A stretch of DNA of 64,000 bases from the NCBI GenBank assembly GCA_902798545.1, contig CADBWQ010000004.1, forward strand, positions 48,129-112,128, in the 5' to 3' direction. The translations under genes and the position numbers were made by a program. This document shows positions 1 through 8,153 of the stretch, in pieces; position 1 is the stretch's first letter, and every line of letters begins with the position of its first letter. This DNA is from Oscillospiraceae bacterium. GTDB lineage: Bacteria; Bacillota; Clostridia; Oscillospirales; Oscillospiraceae. The notes under the pieces were generated by a model. The model searched no databases, was not told where the DNA came from, and saw nothing but the letters and a program-made list of their open reading frames with translations.

Positions 1-2
1 GT

Positions 3-662
3 CCGAAGCAGTTTACACTGGTTCATGATCGTCCGCTTTTCTCCTACATTCTGGAAAAAGCCAATCAAATTCCGGAAATCAATTATATTACCGTTGTCTC
101 ACATCACTCCTGGTTGGACTATGTTCAGGAATGGTGCCGGAAGGTTGTGACCAATGTTCCGTTTCATGTTGCGGGTGGTGGAGACACCCGTTCTGAATCT
201 GTATTCAACGGTCTTCATTCTCTCGAGGAAGTTCTGTCACCGGCAGATGTTGTCCTGATTCATGATGCGACACATCCTTACCTTGACCCGGATGCGGTTC
301 GTCGGGTAGCAGAGGCCGCTTCCAAGTATGGCGGTGCAACCGTAGCGAGCAAAAATTATGACACCGTCTATCGAACAGACCAGGAAGGCTTTTTGGAAAA
401 GGTTGAGCCACGTGAACTGATCGTCGCCGGAGCATCTCCTGAGGCTTTTCGCTATGGTGATATTCTGGATATTTATCAGAATTCAACCCCGGAAGAACTG
501 CAGGCAATGACCTCTGCCGGGGCGATCGCGCTTGCGCACGACATTCCCATGCAGGTGATCCCGACATCCGTTCTGAACTTGAAGATAACATATCCCCCCG
601 ATATGGAGCTTTTCCTGCAGCTTGCAGACCACTACTTTTTCCCCGATCATTCAATGGATTAA
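3..662 (+). CDS. IspD/TarI-family cytidylyltransferase, 5'-truncated by window edge
   Basis: The reading frame is open from base 3 and ends at TAA 660-662 (219 residues visible); the N-terminal nucleotide-binding loop lies outside the window. The visible part begins with PKQF, the end of the IspD/TarI signature, followed by GGDTRSESVFNGL, an IHDATHPYL segment corresponding to the HDA-R-P motif, and LKITYPPDMELF, corresponding to the NLKIT-P-D motif near the C-terminus. Family members transfer CMP from CTP to a polyol phosphate: methylerythritol phosphate for IspD, ribitol 5-phosphate for TarI. The TagF-type genes downstream favour a TarI-like role in making a CDP-activated polyol for an envelope polymer, but this is inference. 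The usual QTPQ-F stretch reads GASPEAF, which is atypical, so the substrate may differ. Confidence 0.85.
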   Translation, partial: PKQFTLVHDRPLFSYILEKANQIPEINYITVVSHHSWLDYVQEWCRKVVTNVPFHVAGGGDTRSESVFNGLHSLEEVLSPADVVLIHDATHPYLDPDAVRRVAEAASKYGGATVASKNYDTVYRTDQEGFLEKVEPRELIVAGASPEAFRYGDILDIYQNSTPEELQAMTSAGAIALAHDIPMQVIPTSVLNLKITYPPDMELFLQLADHYFFPDHSMD

Positions 663-684
663 AGACTGGAGGACGATTTTTATT

Positions 685-2019
685 ATGCAGAATCCGCTGA
701 AAGAAATGGTGATTAAGCGTCAGAATGGCATTCACTGCGGTATTCCTTCCTTTTGCTGCGCAAATAAGATTGTTATTGAGGCAATACTCAGCCAGGCGTT
801 GCGATTTGGTGATACTTCTTTGATTGAAGCGACGTCCAATCAGGTGAATCAGGAAGGCGGCTACATGGCCATGACGCCGCAGGATTTCACCGATTACGTT
901 TATCATATTGCAGACAAGCTTGGCATCGCACGGGAGAAAATCTACCTGGGCGGCGATCATATGGGTCCTCTCCCCTGGATGGATCTGCCTGCCGCTGAAG
1001 CAATGGAACGCGCGAAGGTGCTTGTCACCATGTGTGTGAAGGCCGGATATAAGAAAATCCACCTTGACACAAGCATGCGTCTGGGCGATGACTCCCGAAC
1101 GGAGCGTCTCTCGGATGAGGTAATTGCCGAGCGCGGAGCCATTCTTTATCAGGCATGTGAAGAAGCCTGGCTGGAGATGAAGAAAACGAATCCGGATGAG
1201 ATGCATCCGGTATTCGTCATCGGCAGCGAGGTTCCCGTTCCCGGCGGAATCAATGAAGAAGAAGCCGAGGGAATGGCCCTGACAAAACCGGAGGATTTCG
1301 AGAACACACTTCTGGCCTACAAGAAAAAGTTCCGTGAACTGGGCCTGGAAAGTGCATGGGAGCACATCATCGCAATTGTCGTGCAGCCCGGCGTGGAATT
1401 TGGTGACGACACGATTCATAGATATAACCGTTCTGAGGCGGCCGCTCTCTGCAACACATTGAAAAAGTATCCCGATATTGTTTTCGAGGGGCATTCGACC
1501 GATTACCAGTCTCCGGTCAGTCTGAAGGAGATGGTAGAAGACGGGATCGCCATCATTAAGGTCGGACCGGCCCTTACATTTGCACTTCGTGAAGCGCTCT
1601 TCTCACTCTCTATGATAGAGGATGAACTCATTCCGGATCCGGAGAAGCGCTCCCATTTCCGCGATGTACTGGAAGCTGAGATGGTTCAGGATCCCCGGCA
1701 TTGGATAAAATACTATTCCGGCACAGAGGATGAGAAAGCCATAAAGCGGAAATACAGTTTCTCAGACCGCAGCCGCTATTATATGTCGCGCCCGACTGTT
1801 GAGAATGCACGCAGGAAGCTCTTTGAGAACATCGACACACTGGATATTCCTATGAGTATGCTGAAGCAGTATATGCCCATGCAATACATCAAGGTGAGGG
1901 ACGGCGTGCTCCCCTTGAAAGCCAGAGAACTTGTCAAAGACAACGTGGTCACTCTGGTGGAAGACTACAATTATGCAGTCAAATACAACTATATGATCAG
2001 CGGTGTGTTCATTCGATAA
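685..2019 (+). CDS. GatZ/KbaZ-like protein (tagatose-bisphosphate aldolase subunit family)
   Basis: 444 residues from ATG 685, preceded by GGAGG about 12 bases upstream; an earlier in-frame start at 622 would overlap the previous gene and lacks a ribosome site. The sequence is clearly of the GatZ/KbaZ family: IEATSNQVNQEGGY near the N-terminus, GGDHMGP, KIHLDTSM and FEGHSTDYQ. In galactitol or N-acetylgalactosamine operons these proteins accompany the catalytic aldolase GatY/KbaY; no GatY-like gene is visible here. The conserved Asp-His and later His could coordinate a metal in a TIM-barrel, so an independent catalytic role is possible. It sits between a cytidylyltransferase and a CDP-glycerol transferase gene, suggesting it helps make a sugar or polyol phosphate for the polymer. 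Family assignment is firm, function is open. Confidence 0.85.
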   Translation: MQNPLKEMVIKRQNGIHCGIPSFCCANKIVIEAILSQALRFGDTSLIEATSNQVNQEGGYMAMTPQDFTDYVYHIADKLGIAREKIYLGGDHMGPLPWMDLPAAEAMERAKVLVTMCVKAGYKKIHLDTSMRLGDDSRTERLSDEVIAERGAILYQACEEAWLEMKKTNPDEMHPVFVIGSEVPVPGGINEEEAEGMALTKPEDFENTLLAYKKKFRELGLESAWEHIIAIVVQPGVEFGDDTIHRYNRSEAAALCNTLKKYPDIVFEGHSTDYQSPVSLKEMVEDGIAIIKVGPALTFALREALFSLSMIEDELIPDPEKRSHFRDVLEAEMVQDPRHWIKYYSGTEDEKAIKRKYSFSDRSRYYMSRPTVENARRKLFENIDTLDIPMSMLKQYMPMQYIKVRDGVLPLKARELVKDNVVTLVEDYNYAVKYNYMISGVFIR

Positions 2020-2050
2020 GACACTATTAATGCCGAAGCGGGTGGAATAA

Positions 2051-3787
2051 ATGCTAAAGCTTCAAGCCATACAGTGGGAACGGATTTATCTCAAACCGGT
2101 TATCACTGCAGATAATAATGAATACGAAGATACAGATCTTCATTTCTATCTCGTCAATTCATTCGACGAAGTCCGGGCAGAATTCAGTATTCTTGATGTG
2201 AAGGATAACACCGCATCTCTGCTCTTGAATATAACGAATGACGGCACAAATCAGTGTATCGAAAATGGTAATTATCGTATCATTCTGTCCTCAGGCTGTT
2301 CCGTCATCGGTTCTGTACTATACGATGGTGGGAATGAAACACTGTCCCTGTGGAATAATCATTTCTTGTATGGCAATAATTCCGGCTGTTACACCGTCAC
2401 ATTCATGACGGATCAGTTCAAGGATGATCCTGAGTTAAATATTATTATTCTGGATACTTCTCGAAAAGGGGCCATCTTATCACAGCAAGCAAAACAAGCG
2501 GTTAATCAAAGCTTTCAGAAGAGGAAGCAAAAACTGATTAATCATCTGAAAAAAACGCGCAGTACTCTTCGGAGACTACTGTATCGTCTTATGCGATCAA
2601 AGACAAATAATACTATTTTATTCTTGTCAGAAATGGATGACCATCTTGCTCCTAATATGTCCGCCATATATGAACGGATGAAGGAACGCGGGTTAGATAA
2701 AGAATTCAAGATATCTTTTTTTCTTGAGCGCAAAACCGAAGAGCACTACTCCGTTCGCAGCGCAATAAAAAGGACCTTGGCCGTCTGTAAAGCCGACATA
2801 ATCTTAATCGACGACCATGTTTCATTCTTTGATAATTTTAAACTTGCTGATAATGTCAAATTAATCCAGATCTGGCACGCAGGAGCGGGATTTAAAGGTG
2901 TCGGATACAGTCGCTGGGGGCATTATGGCTGCCCGCCTCCCTTTTCCTGTCACAGGCAATATACTTACTGTATCTCCGGGTCCAAATCTATCAATCATTT
3001 CTTCTCTGAGCAGTTCGGTATTCTGGATGAGCAGATCATTCCCACCGGCATGCCCAGAATGGATCAGTATATGGATCCCGCCCGGAGGAAGGAAGTAACC
3101 GATCAGCTTTATCAGAACTACCCGTTCTTTAAAGGGAAACAGATCATTCTGTTTGCACCGACCTATCGTGGCCAAGGAAGAAAAACCGCGTATTATCCTT
3201 TCAACCTGATTGATTTTCAAGCTCTATATCAGTATTGTACAGAACAAGACGCTGTTGTGCTGTTCAAAATGCATCCCTGGGTCTCTGATCCTGTGCCAAT
3301 TCCTGAGGAACTACATGACCGTCTCTTTGATATGAAGAGTGATGCAAACATCAATGACCTGTTCTACATTACGGATCTACTGATTACCGACTATTCCTCC
3401 AGCATGTATGAATTCTTGTTGATGAACAAACCAATGTTGCTTTTCCCGTTTGATAAAAACCAATATTCTGTATCACGGGGTTTTCATCGAGATTATGACA
3501 GTAACGTTCCCGGTAAAATCTGCATGTCCTTTGATGAATTGATGACAGCACTTCGAAATAGAGACTATGAATATGAGAAAGTGTCCTCATTTCTCTCCTA
3601 CTATTTCGATCAGGTTGATACTTCCAATTGCGACCGAGTAATTGACTGGTTAATCCTGGATCAGCTGCCAGCAGAGTATAAGACTGCCCTGACCAGCAAA
3701 AGAGAGCACATCAACAATGTTAGAAATCTGATTATTCATCGTTCTAATTCTTCACCTTTGAACGATGCTGTTGTTACACATAATTAA
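2051..3787 (+). CDS. CDP-glycerol glycerophosphotransferase family protein (TagF-like)
   Basis: 578 residues. An N-terminal region of about 150 residues resembles the beta-rich accessory domains found before TagF-type catalytic domains. After a basic stretch, the glycerophosphotransferase domain runs from roughly residue 180 to 530. Visible family motifs are QIWHAGAGFKGVG (about 273), FAPTYRG (about 367), LFKMHP (about 405) and LLITDYSSSMYEFLL (about 442). These enzymes polymerise glycerol phosphate or ribitol phosphate from CDP-polyols onto a lipid-linked or glycan acceptor at the cytoplasmic membrane face. The gene starts 31 bases after the GatZ-like gene with a GGTGGA ribosome site, so both are probably on one transcript. 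Which polyol is transferred cannot be read from the sequence. Confidence 0.9.
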   Translation: MLKLQAIQWERIYLKPVITADNNEYEDTDLHFYLVNSFDEVRAEFSILDVKDNTASLLLNITNDGTNQCIENGNYRIILSSGCSVIGSVLYDGGNETLSLWNNHFLYGNNSGCYTVTFMTDQFKDDPELNIIILDTSRKGAILSQQAKQAVNQSFQKRKQKLINHLKKTRSTLRRLLYRLMRSKTNNTILFLSEMDDHLAPNMSAIYERMKERGLDKEFKISFFLERKTEEHYSVRSAIKRTLAVCKADIILIDDHVSFFDNFKLADNVKLIQIWHAGAGFKGVGYSRWGHYGCPPPFSCHRQYTYCISGSKSINHFFSEQFGILDEQIIPTGMPRMDQYMDPARRKEVTDQLYQNYPFFKGKQIILFAPTYRGQGRKTAYYPFNLIDFQALYQYCTEQDAVVLFKMHPWVSDPVPIPEELHDRLFDMKSDANINDLFYITDLLITDYSSSMYEFLLMNKPMLLFPFDKNQYSVSRGFHRDYDSNVPGKICMSFDELMTALRNRDYEYEKVSSFLSYYFDQVDTSNCDRVIDWLILDQLPAEYKTALTSKREHINNVRNLIIHRSNSSPLNDAVVTHN

Positions 3788-3800
3788 GGAACTGTTTTGT

Positions 3801-5228
3801 ATGCCATACTATTCTGATCTTAATAGTCATCTTTTTACACAGTTTTATTCCAAATGGGAAAATGAAATCAATAAGTCTGAAGAATTGAACGCGCCACTTT
3901 GTGCCCCTGTCTATGAAAATGCAGTATTGCTCCCGCTAAGACCTCGTACTGATGTATCTGTACAGAATGTCTGTTGTGAAGGCGGAGTCTGTGCTCAAGA
4001 CGGGACTTTTATTACTGGTTTAACTCGCGCTCTTGATTCCAGAAATCCGGATTGGTCTTGCAAAAGGGGCTATGAAATCCCTGACCAAGTCAATTTTAGA
4101 GACGAAACAGTAATGTATGGCGGCGTGCTGATTGCTCATTTTGGGCACACTCTTTTGGACAGCATGTCACGTATGTGGTGGTGGGTAAAAAATCGGGACC
4201 AGAAGATTAAGATTGTATTTCTCCGTATTCCTGGGCAAAAGAAAGTATACGATTGTTTTCTGCAAGCAGCTGGCCTGAGCGAAACGGACTGGGAGATAAT
4301 TGATGAGCCTACTAGATTCTCAAAGCTAATTGTGCCAGACGAAGCGATGTTTGCTGTCTCCATGAAGGCTCACAAAGACTGGCTACTTTTCTTCGATTTA
4401 ATTAGCGAATCTGCAAAGAAAAAGTGTCGCCCCAATACATACAAAAAAATATATTTAACGAGACGGCAACTCCCAGAGTCGGAAGGTGTTAATGAAGAGT
4501 ACTATGAAGATTTTTATGCTCAACGAGGATATAAAATCATTGCTCCAGAAACACTCCCCTTTGAAGAGCAAATTAATTATATATCAAATGCAGAAGAGAT
4601 TGTCTGCCCAATGGGGACTCTTTCTCATTTTGCTGTTTTTGCGCAACATGATGCCAAATTAACCATTCTTCTCAGGGTAGCAAGTTCCACTATTCTTCCT
4701 CAAATAATTATAAACCGAATTTGTTCTAATAATTGGTATATTGTAGAGGCATGTGTTACACCGTTACCAACGAGCCATTCACATTCGTTTTCCATATATG
4801 CGCCGACTAAATATTTTAGATCATATTTAGATTCTCGTAATATCCCTTATTCCATGGAAGAATTATGGGATCTCCAGATACCTGACGCACTGTATGTCGA
4901 TTATTTTCGAAAGTATACAGATGCATATTCACAACCTAAAAGATTTAAACTAATAAAAAAAGCAGATATGTTCGACGTCCTCAATTCTTTAAACAGGACA
5001 TTTTCTGACCGTTCTTTATCCAGAAATGATTTTGAAACGGATTATGAAACAGTAAAAGCAAATAATAGAGCTCTTAGACAAGACCTCAATACTGCAAGAA
5101 ATAAACTGTATAGAGCTGAAAAAGAGTTAGCCCAGATCTACAACTCAAAAGCTTGGAAGTGCATTACTCGCTATAGACACAGCCTTGTTTATAAACTATT
5201 CCAGAGAATTGCTCATTTATTCCGATAA
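3801..5228 (+). CDS. Glycosyltransferase family 61 (DUF563) protein
   Basis: 475 residues from ATG 3801, preceded by AAGGA about 10 bases upstream; an in-frame start at 3765 would overlap the previous gene. The core GT61 features are visible: GGVLIAHFGHTLLDSMSRMWWW near residue 105, KIYLTRRQ in the middle, and a final segment with EQINYISNAEEIVCPMGTLSHFAVF. Members are retaining or inverting sugar transferases acting on glycans; the acceptor here is presumably the envelope polymer made by its neighbours. The last 60 residues form a basic coiled-coil tail with an IYNSKAWK stretch often seen at the end of bacterial glycosyltransferases. The gene is visibly richer in A and T than its neighbours, consistent with recent acquisition. 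Confidence 0.85.
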   Translation: MPYYSDLNSHLFTQFYSKWENEINKSEELNAPLCAPVYENAVLLPLRPRTDVSVQNVCCEGGVCAQDGTFITGLTRALDSRNPDWSCKRGYEIPDQVNFRDETVMYGGVLIAHFGHTLLDSMSRMWWWVKNRDQKIKIVFLRIPGQKKVYDCFLQAAGLSETDWEIIDEPTRFSKLIVPDEAMFAVSMKAHKDWLLFFDLISESAKKKCRPNTYKKIYLTRRQLPESEGVNEEYYEDFYAQRGYKIIAPETLPFEEQINYISNAEEIVCPMGTLSHFAVFAQHDAKLTILLRVASSTILPQIIINRICSNNWYIVEACVTPLPTSHSHSFSIYAPTKYFRSYLDSRNIPYSMEELWDLQIPDALYVDYFRKYTDAYSQPKRFKLIKKADMFDVLNSLNRTFSDRSLSRNDFETDYETVKANNRALRQDLNTARNKLYRAEKELAQIYNSKAWKCITRYRHSLVYKLFQRIAHLFR

Positions 5229-5697
5229 CTTTCCATTGTTTGCCCCAATCATTAGCTTTTTGAAGCTTCCCTCTTCTTACTCTCAATACTATTTCTATGT
5301 TTTTGTGATAATCATGCTTATCATTGGTTTGGCTGTTCGTCGGCGTTCTTACTGTGATATTCTCTTTTTTTACCTTGTGTCCCTTGTATGCTTTTCCTCT
5401 GCAATCGCTAATCAATACTTAGTAATCCCTATGGTTGTATTGTCTGTGTATCAGAAAAAAACCTACTATTGGGCATATGTTGTTTTCGGCGGCATTTATT
5501 GTCTCCTGAATAACGCTGAACTACATCTGCTGCAAAAGTTTCAAAACCATCTTCCTGAATTCTCACATGAACTACTTGCGAGTTTATCCAAGACAGGTGG
5601 TATTACCGTAACTCTTATGACTTTGGTTCTGTTCCTGCTTGTTGTTGATATGAAGCTTTCTAAGTCGCAGCCTGTTTCTTTGGATAGTTTTCAATAA
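5185..5697 (+). pseudogene. Remnant of a polytopic membrane protein, possibly a GT-C glycosyltransferase
   Basis: An open frame of 170 codons overlaps the end of the GT61 gene in another frame and would have to start from a TTG without a ribosome site; the first internal ATG (about 5313) also lacks one. The product is strongly hydrophobic with about four membrane segments and contains SSAIANQYLVIPM, which resembles the ANQY-L-P segment near the C-terminus of DUF2029/GT-C type mannosyltransferases. It therefore looks like the C-terminal end of a larger membrane enzyme left after a recombination that brought the GT61 gene in. Alternatively it is a small intact membrane protein translated by coupling. 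Confidence 0.5.
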
Positions 5698-5872
5698 AAC
5701 AAATATTTAATATGGATAATATTTCACTCGTTCTGATACAATCTATTAATTATTTTCCCTTTGATGCTGAGGCGCAGCCGCCAGCACGAGACGAATTAAT
5801 ACTGAACACCCATGTGGTTATAACTCCTCTACATACAATATCTTTACCTGCCTGTCAATACCGGAGGATAGG

Positions 5873-6850
5873 ATGAATAAAAGAATTGCTCTCTGGGATA
5901 ATCTCAGGTTCTTTCTGATTCTTACCGTTGTTCTCGGCCACTTCTGTGAAGCGCAGTCATTTTATTCGTACCAGCGGCTGTTCCTCTTCATCTATTCTTT
6001 CCATATGCCTGCGCTTATTTTCCTCTCCGGTCTTTTCCATCGGAACACACAGATCAAAGAGAAAACCGCGATGTTTTTTTCATTGTATCTGATCATGAAA
6101 GCCCTGATCTACCTGGTACAGCTAAGTATCGGGAAATCACCTTCGTTTCATCTCTTCCAGGAAGCCGGTCTCCCTTGGTTTATGTGGGCAATGGGTATAT
6201 TTGTACCCCTGACCTATTTACTGCGAGGCAGCAGAAAAGCAGTTGTTTTGACAACAGCTCTGGTACTTTCCTGTATCACCGGCTTTTTCTCTTTTGTCGG
6301 CGACAGGTTTGTTCTTTCGCGGACGATTGTTTTCTTTCCTTTCTATTATCTGGGAAGTTTTGTTTCCAGAGACTCACTGACTTCGTTGAAAAAAAACAAA
6401 CTGCTTGTTTCTCTTGCTTTTCTAATTCTTCTCTCCTGGTTTATTTTCTGCTTCGCTTTTCCGGAGCTGTATCACCTGCGTCCTTTCTTTACCGGGAGGA
6501 ATCCCTATGGTGCTCAGCTGCGGCAATGGGGCTGGGCCGTGCGTATGTGTTGTTACCTCATTTCTTCTGTTCTCTGTTTCAGCTGGATTCTGGTAATGCC
6601 TTCTGCGCATTTCTTCTGGACCGTTTGGGGATCTCGCACGTTGCAGGTCTATTTCTGGCACCGTGTTGTTCTGTATTATCTGTCATATTTCAATATTTCT
6701 GCTGTTTTATGTGTCACACGTGTGGGAAAACTACTTTGGCTCCTTCTGGGTATATGCACGGCTGTTCTACTATCCCTTCACAGGATTTCTTTTCCCACTG
6801 AAATCGCACGCGATTTCTTTCTTCATTCAAAACATAACTCCTGGAGGTAA
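5873..6850 (+). CDS. Acyltransferase family 3 (OafA/WecH-type) membrane protein
   Basis: 325 residues with about ten hydrophobic segments, starting at ATG 5873 after GGAGG. The N-terminus WDNLRFFLILTVVLGHF matches the hallmark of acyltransferase-3 proteins (D-LR---I--V---H), followed by FIYSFHMPALIFLSGLF, the second conserved block. Such proteins transfer acyl groups, most often acetyl, to sugars or polymers on the outer face of the membrane. Within this locus it would decorate the teichoic-type polymer or a glycan. The stop is two bases before the next start, so the two genes are translationally linked. The 175 bases in front (5698-5872) are AT-rich and hold no convincing promoter. Confidence 0.85.
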   Translation: MNKRIALWDNLRFFLILTVVLGHFCEAQSFYSYQRLFLFIYSFHMPALIFLSGLFHRNTQIKEKTAMFFSLYLIMKALIYLVQLSIGKSPSFHLFQEAGLPWFMWAMGIFVPLTYLLRGSRKAVVLTTALVLSCITGFFSFVGDRFVLSRTIVFFPFYYLGSFVSRDSLTSLKKNKLLVSLAFLILLSWFIFCFAFPELYHLRPFFTGRNPYGAQLRQWGWAVRMCCYLISSVLCFSWILVMPSAHFFWTVWGSRTLQVYFWHRVVLYYLSYFNISAVLCVTRVGKLLWLLLGICTAVLLSLHRISFPTEIARDFFLHSKHNSWR

Positions 6851-6852
6851 CT

Positions 6853-8136
6853 ATGCTACGTCTTCTGGCTTCTGGTCCGATTTTGTATATCGATCCCGGT
6901 ACCGGGAGTATGTTGTTCAGTATTCTGATCGGCGTTCTCGGTGCTGCTTATTATTTCTTCCGTAGCGCCTTTATTAAGCTGAAGTATTCTGTATCCAACA
7001 ACAAAACAGAGGTGAAGAGCGCCTCCCGTCTGGACTATGCGATCTTTTCTGATGACAAACGGTATTGGAATATCTTTAAACCGATCTGTGAAGAATTTGA
7101 AGCCCGTCAGGTTGAGCTCACTTATTTCACCGCCTCAGAAGATGATCCTGTGTTAAATCAGGATTTCCAATATGTCCACGCTGAATACCTTGGTCCCGGA
7201 AACAGAGCTTTCACCCGCCTGAACATGTTAAACGCGGTAATTGTTCTCTCAACAACACCCAGTCTGGATGTCTATCAGTGGAAGCGTTCAAAGGATGCTC
7301 AATTCTATGTCCATATTGCTCATATGCCGAATGATATCTCTGCTTATGAAATGTTTGGACTTGATCATTACGACGCGATTCTTCTCTCCGGTGAATACCA
7401 GATTCGTCAGATTCGAGAACTGGAGCGTCTGCGAAATTTGCCAGAGAAAGAGTGTGTCCTGGTCGGGCTTCCCTATATGGATGATCTGAAAAGGCAGTTG
7501 GATGCTGCTCCTCCGAAACATTCCGAAAGAAAGACCGTTTTATTGGCGCCCTCCTGGGGAAAAAACGGAATACTGCGGAAATATGGTTCAAAGATGCTCG
7601 ACGCCCTGATCGGTACAGGATATGATATTGTGGTCCGTCCGCACCCTCAGTCCTGGTCTTCGGAAAAAAGTATGATGGAAGCACTGATGGAAAAATATCC
7701 GGATTCAGAACACTTTCACTGGAACCGAGACACCTCCAATTTTGAGGTGCTGCGTTGTTCCGATGTTCTGATCTCTGATTTTTCCGGTGTAATCTTTGAC
7801 TACACTCTCGTTTTCGATAAACCGGTAATCTATACTGATATCTCTGCATTTGACAAATCTGCATGGGATGCTGCCTGGATTGACGAGGAACTGTGGACCT
7901 TTCAGGTATTGCCCAAATTGGGTGAGCAACTGGAAGATGACAGGCTCGATCACATCAAAGAAGTCATCGACCGAGTTACGGATGAACCGAAATATCAGAT
8001 TGCCCGGAATACCGCACGCGCTGAAACCTGGGTTTATGCCGGAGAAGGTGCCCGCCGGACAGCTGATTACCTGATTGCCAAACACACCGCACTGACAGGC
8101 GCTTTCTCCGGCCAGGAAGAGTCTGATCTCAAGTAA
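6853..8136 (+). CDS. Membrane-anchored CDP-glycerol glycerophosphotransferase family protein
   Basis: 427 residues, ATG 6853 with GGAGG eight bases upstream. The first 45 residues hold a short motif YIDPGTGSMLFSILIG running into a membrane segment, then a cytoplasmic TagB/TagF-like domain. Within it, FYVHIAHMPNDISAYEMFGLD replaces the usual WHG block, LLAPSWGKNG matches the FAPT region, VVRPHPQSW matches the K-HP block, and CSDVLISDFSGVIFDYTLVFDKPVIY is the classic donor-site motif. It is the second such transferase in the locus and more likely acts as a priming or branching enzyme than as the main polymerase, because it lacks the accessory domain of the first. The fixed N-terminal helix suggests tethering next to the following membrane protein. 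Confidence 0.85.
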   Translation: MLRLLASGPILYIDPGTGSMLFSILIGVLGAAYYFFRSAFIKLKYSVSNNKTEVKSASRLDYAIFSDDKRYWNIFKPICEEFEARQVELTYFTASEDDPVLNQDFQYVHAEYLGPGNRAFTRLNMLNAVIVLSTTPSLDVYQWKRSKDAQFYVHIAHMPNDISAYEMFGLDHYDAILLSGEYQIRQIRELERLRNLPEKECVLVGLPYMDDLKRQLDAAPPKHSERKTVLLAPSWGKNGILRKYGSKMLDALIGTGYDIVVRPHPQSWSSEKSMMEALMEKYPDSEHFHWNRDTSNFEVLRCSDVLISDFSGVIFDYTLVFDKPVIYTDISAFDKSAWDAAWIDEELWTFQVLPKLGEQLEDDRLDHIKEVIDRVTDEPKYQIARNTARAETWVYAGEGARRTADYLIAKHTALTGAFSGQEESDLK

Positions 8137-8153
8137 AGGAAGATAGTGATACA

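Noticed and set aside
205-1494. Long minus-strand open frame opposite the cytidylyltransferase and GatZ-like genes
   Set aside because: It spans two well-supported plus-strand genes and the gap between them, has no recognisable motifs and no ribosome site; it is a by-product of codon bias.
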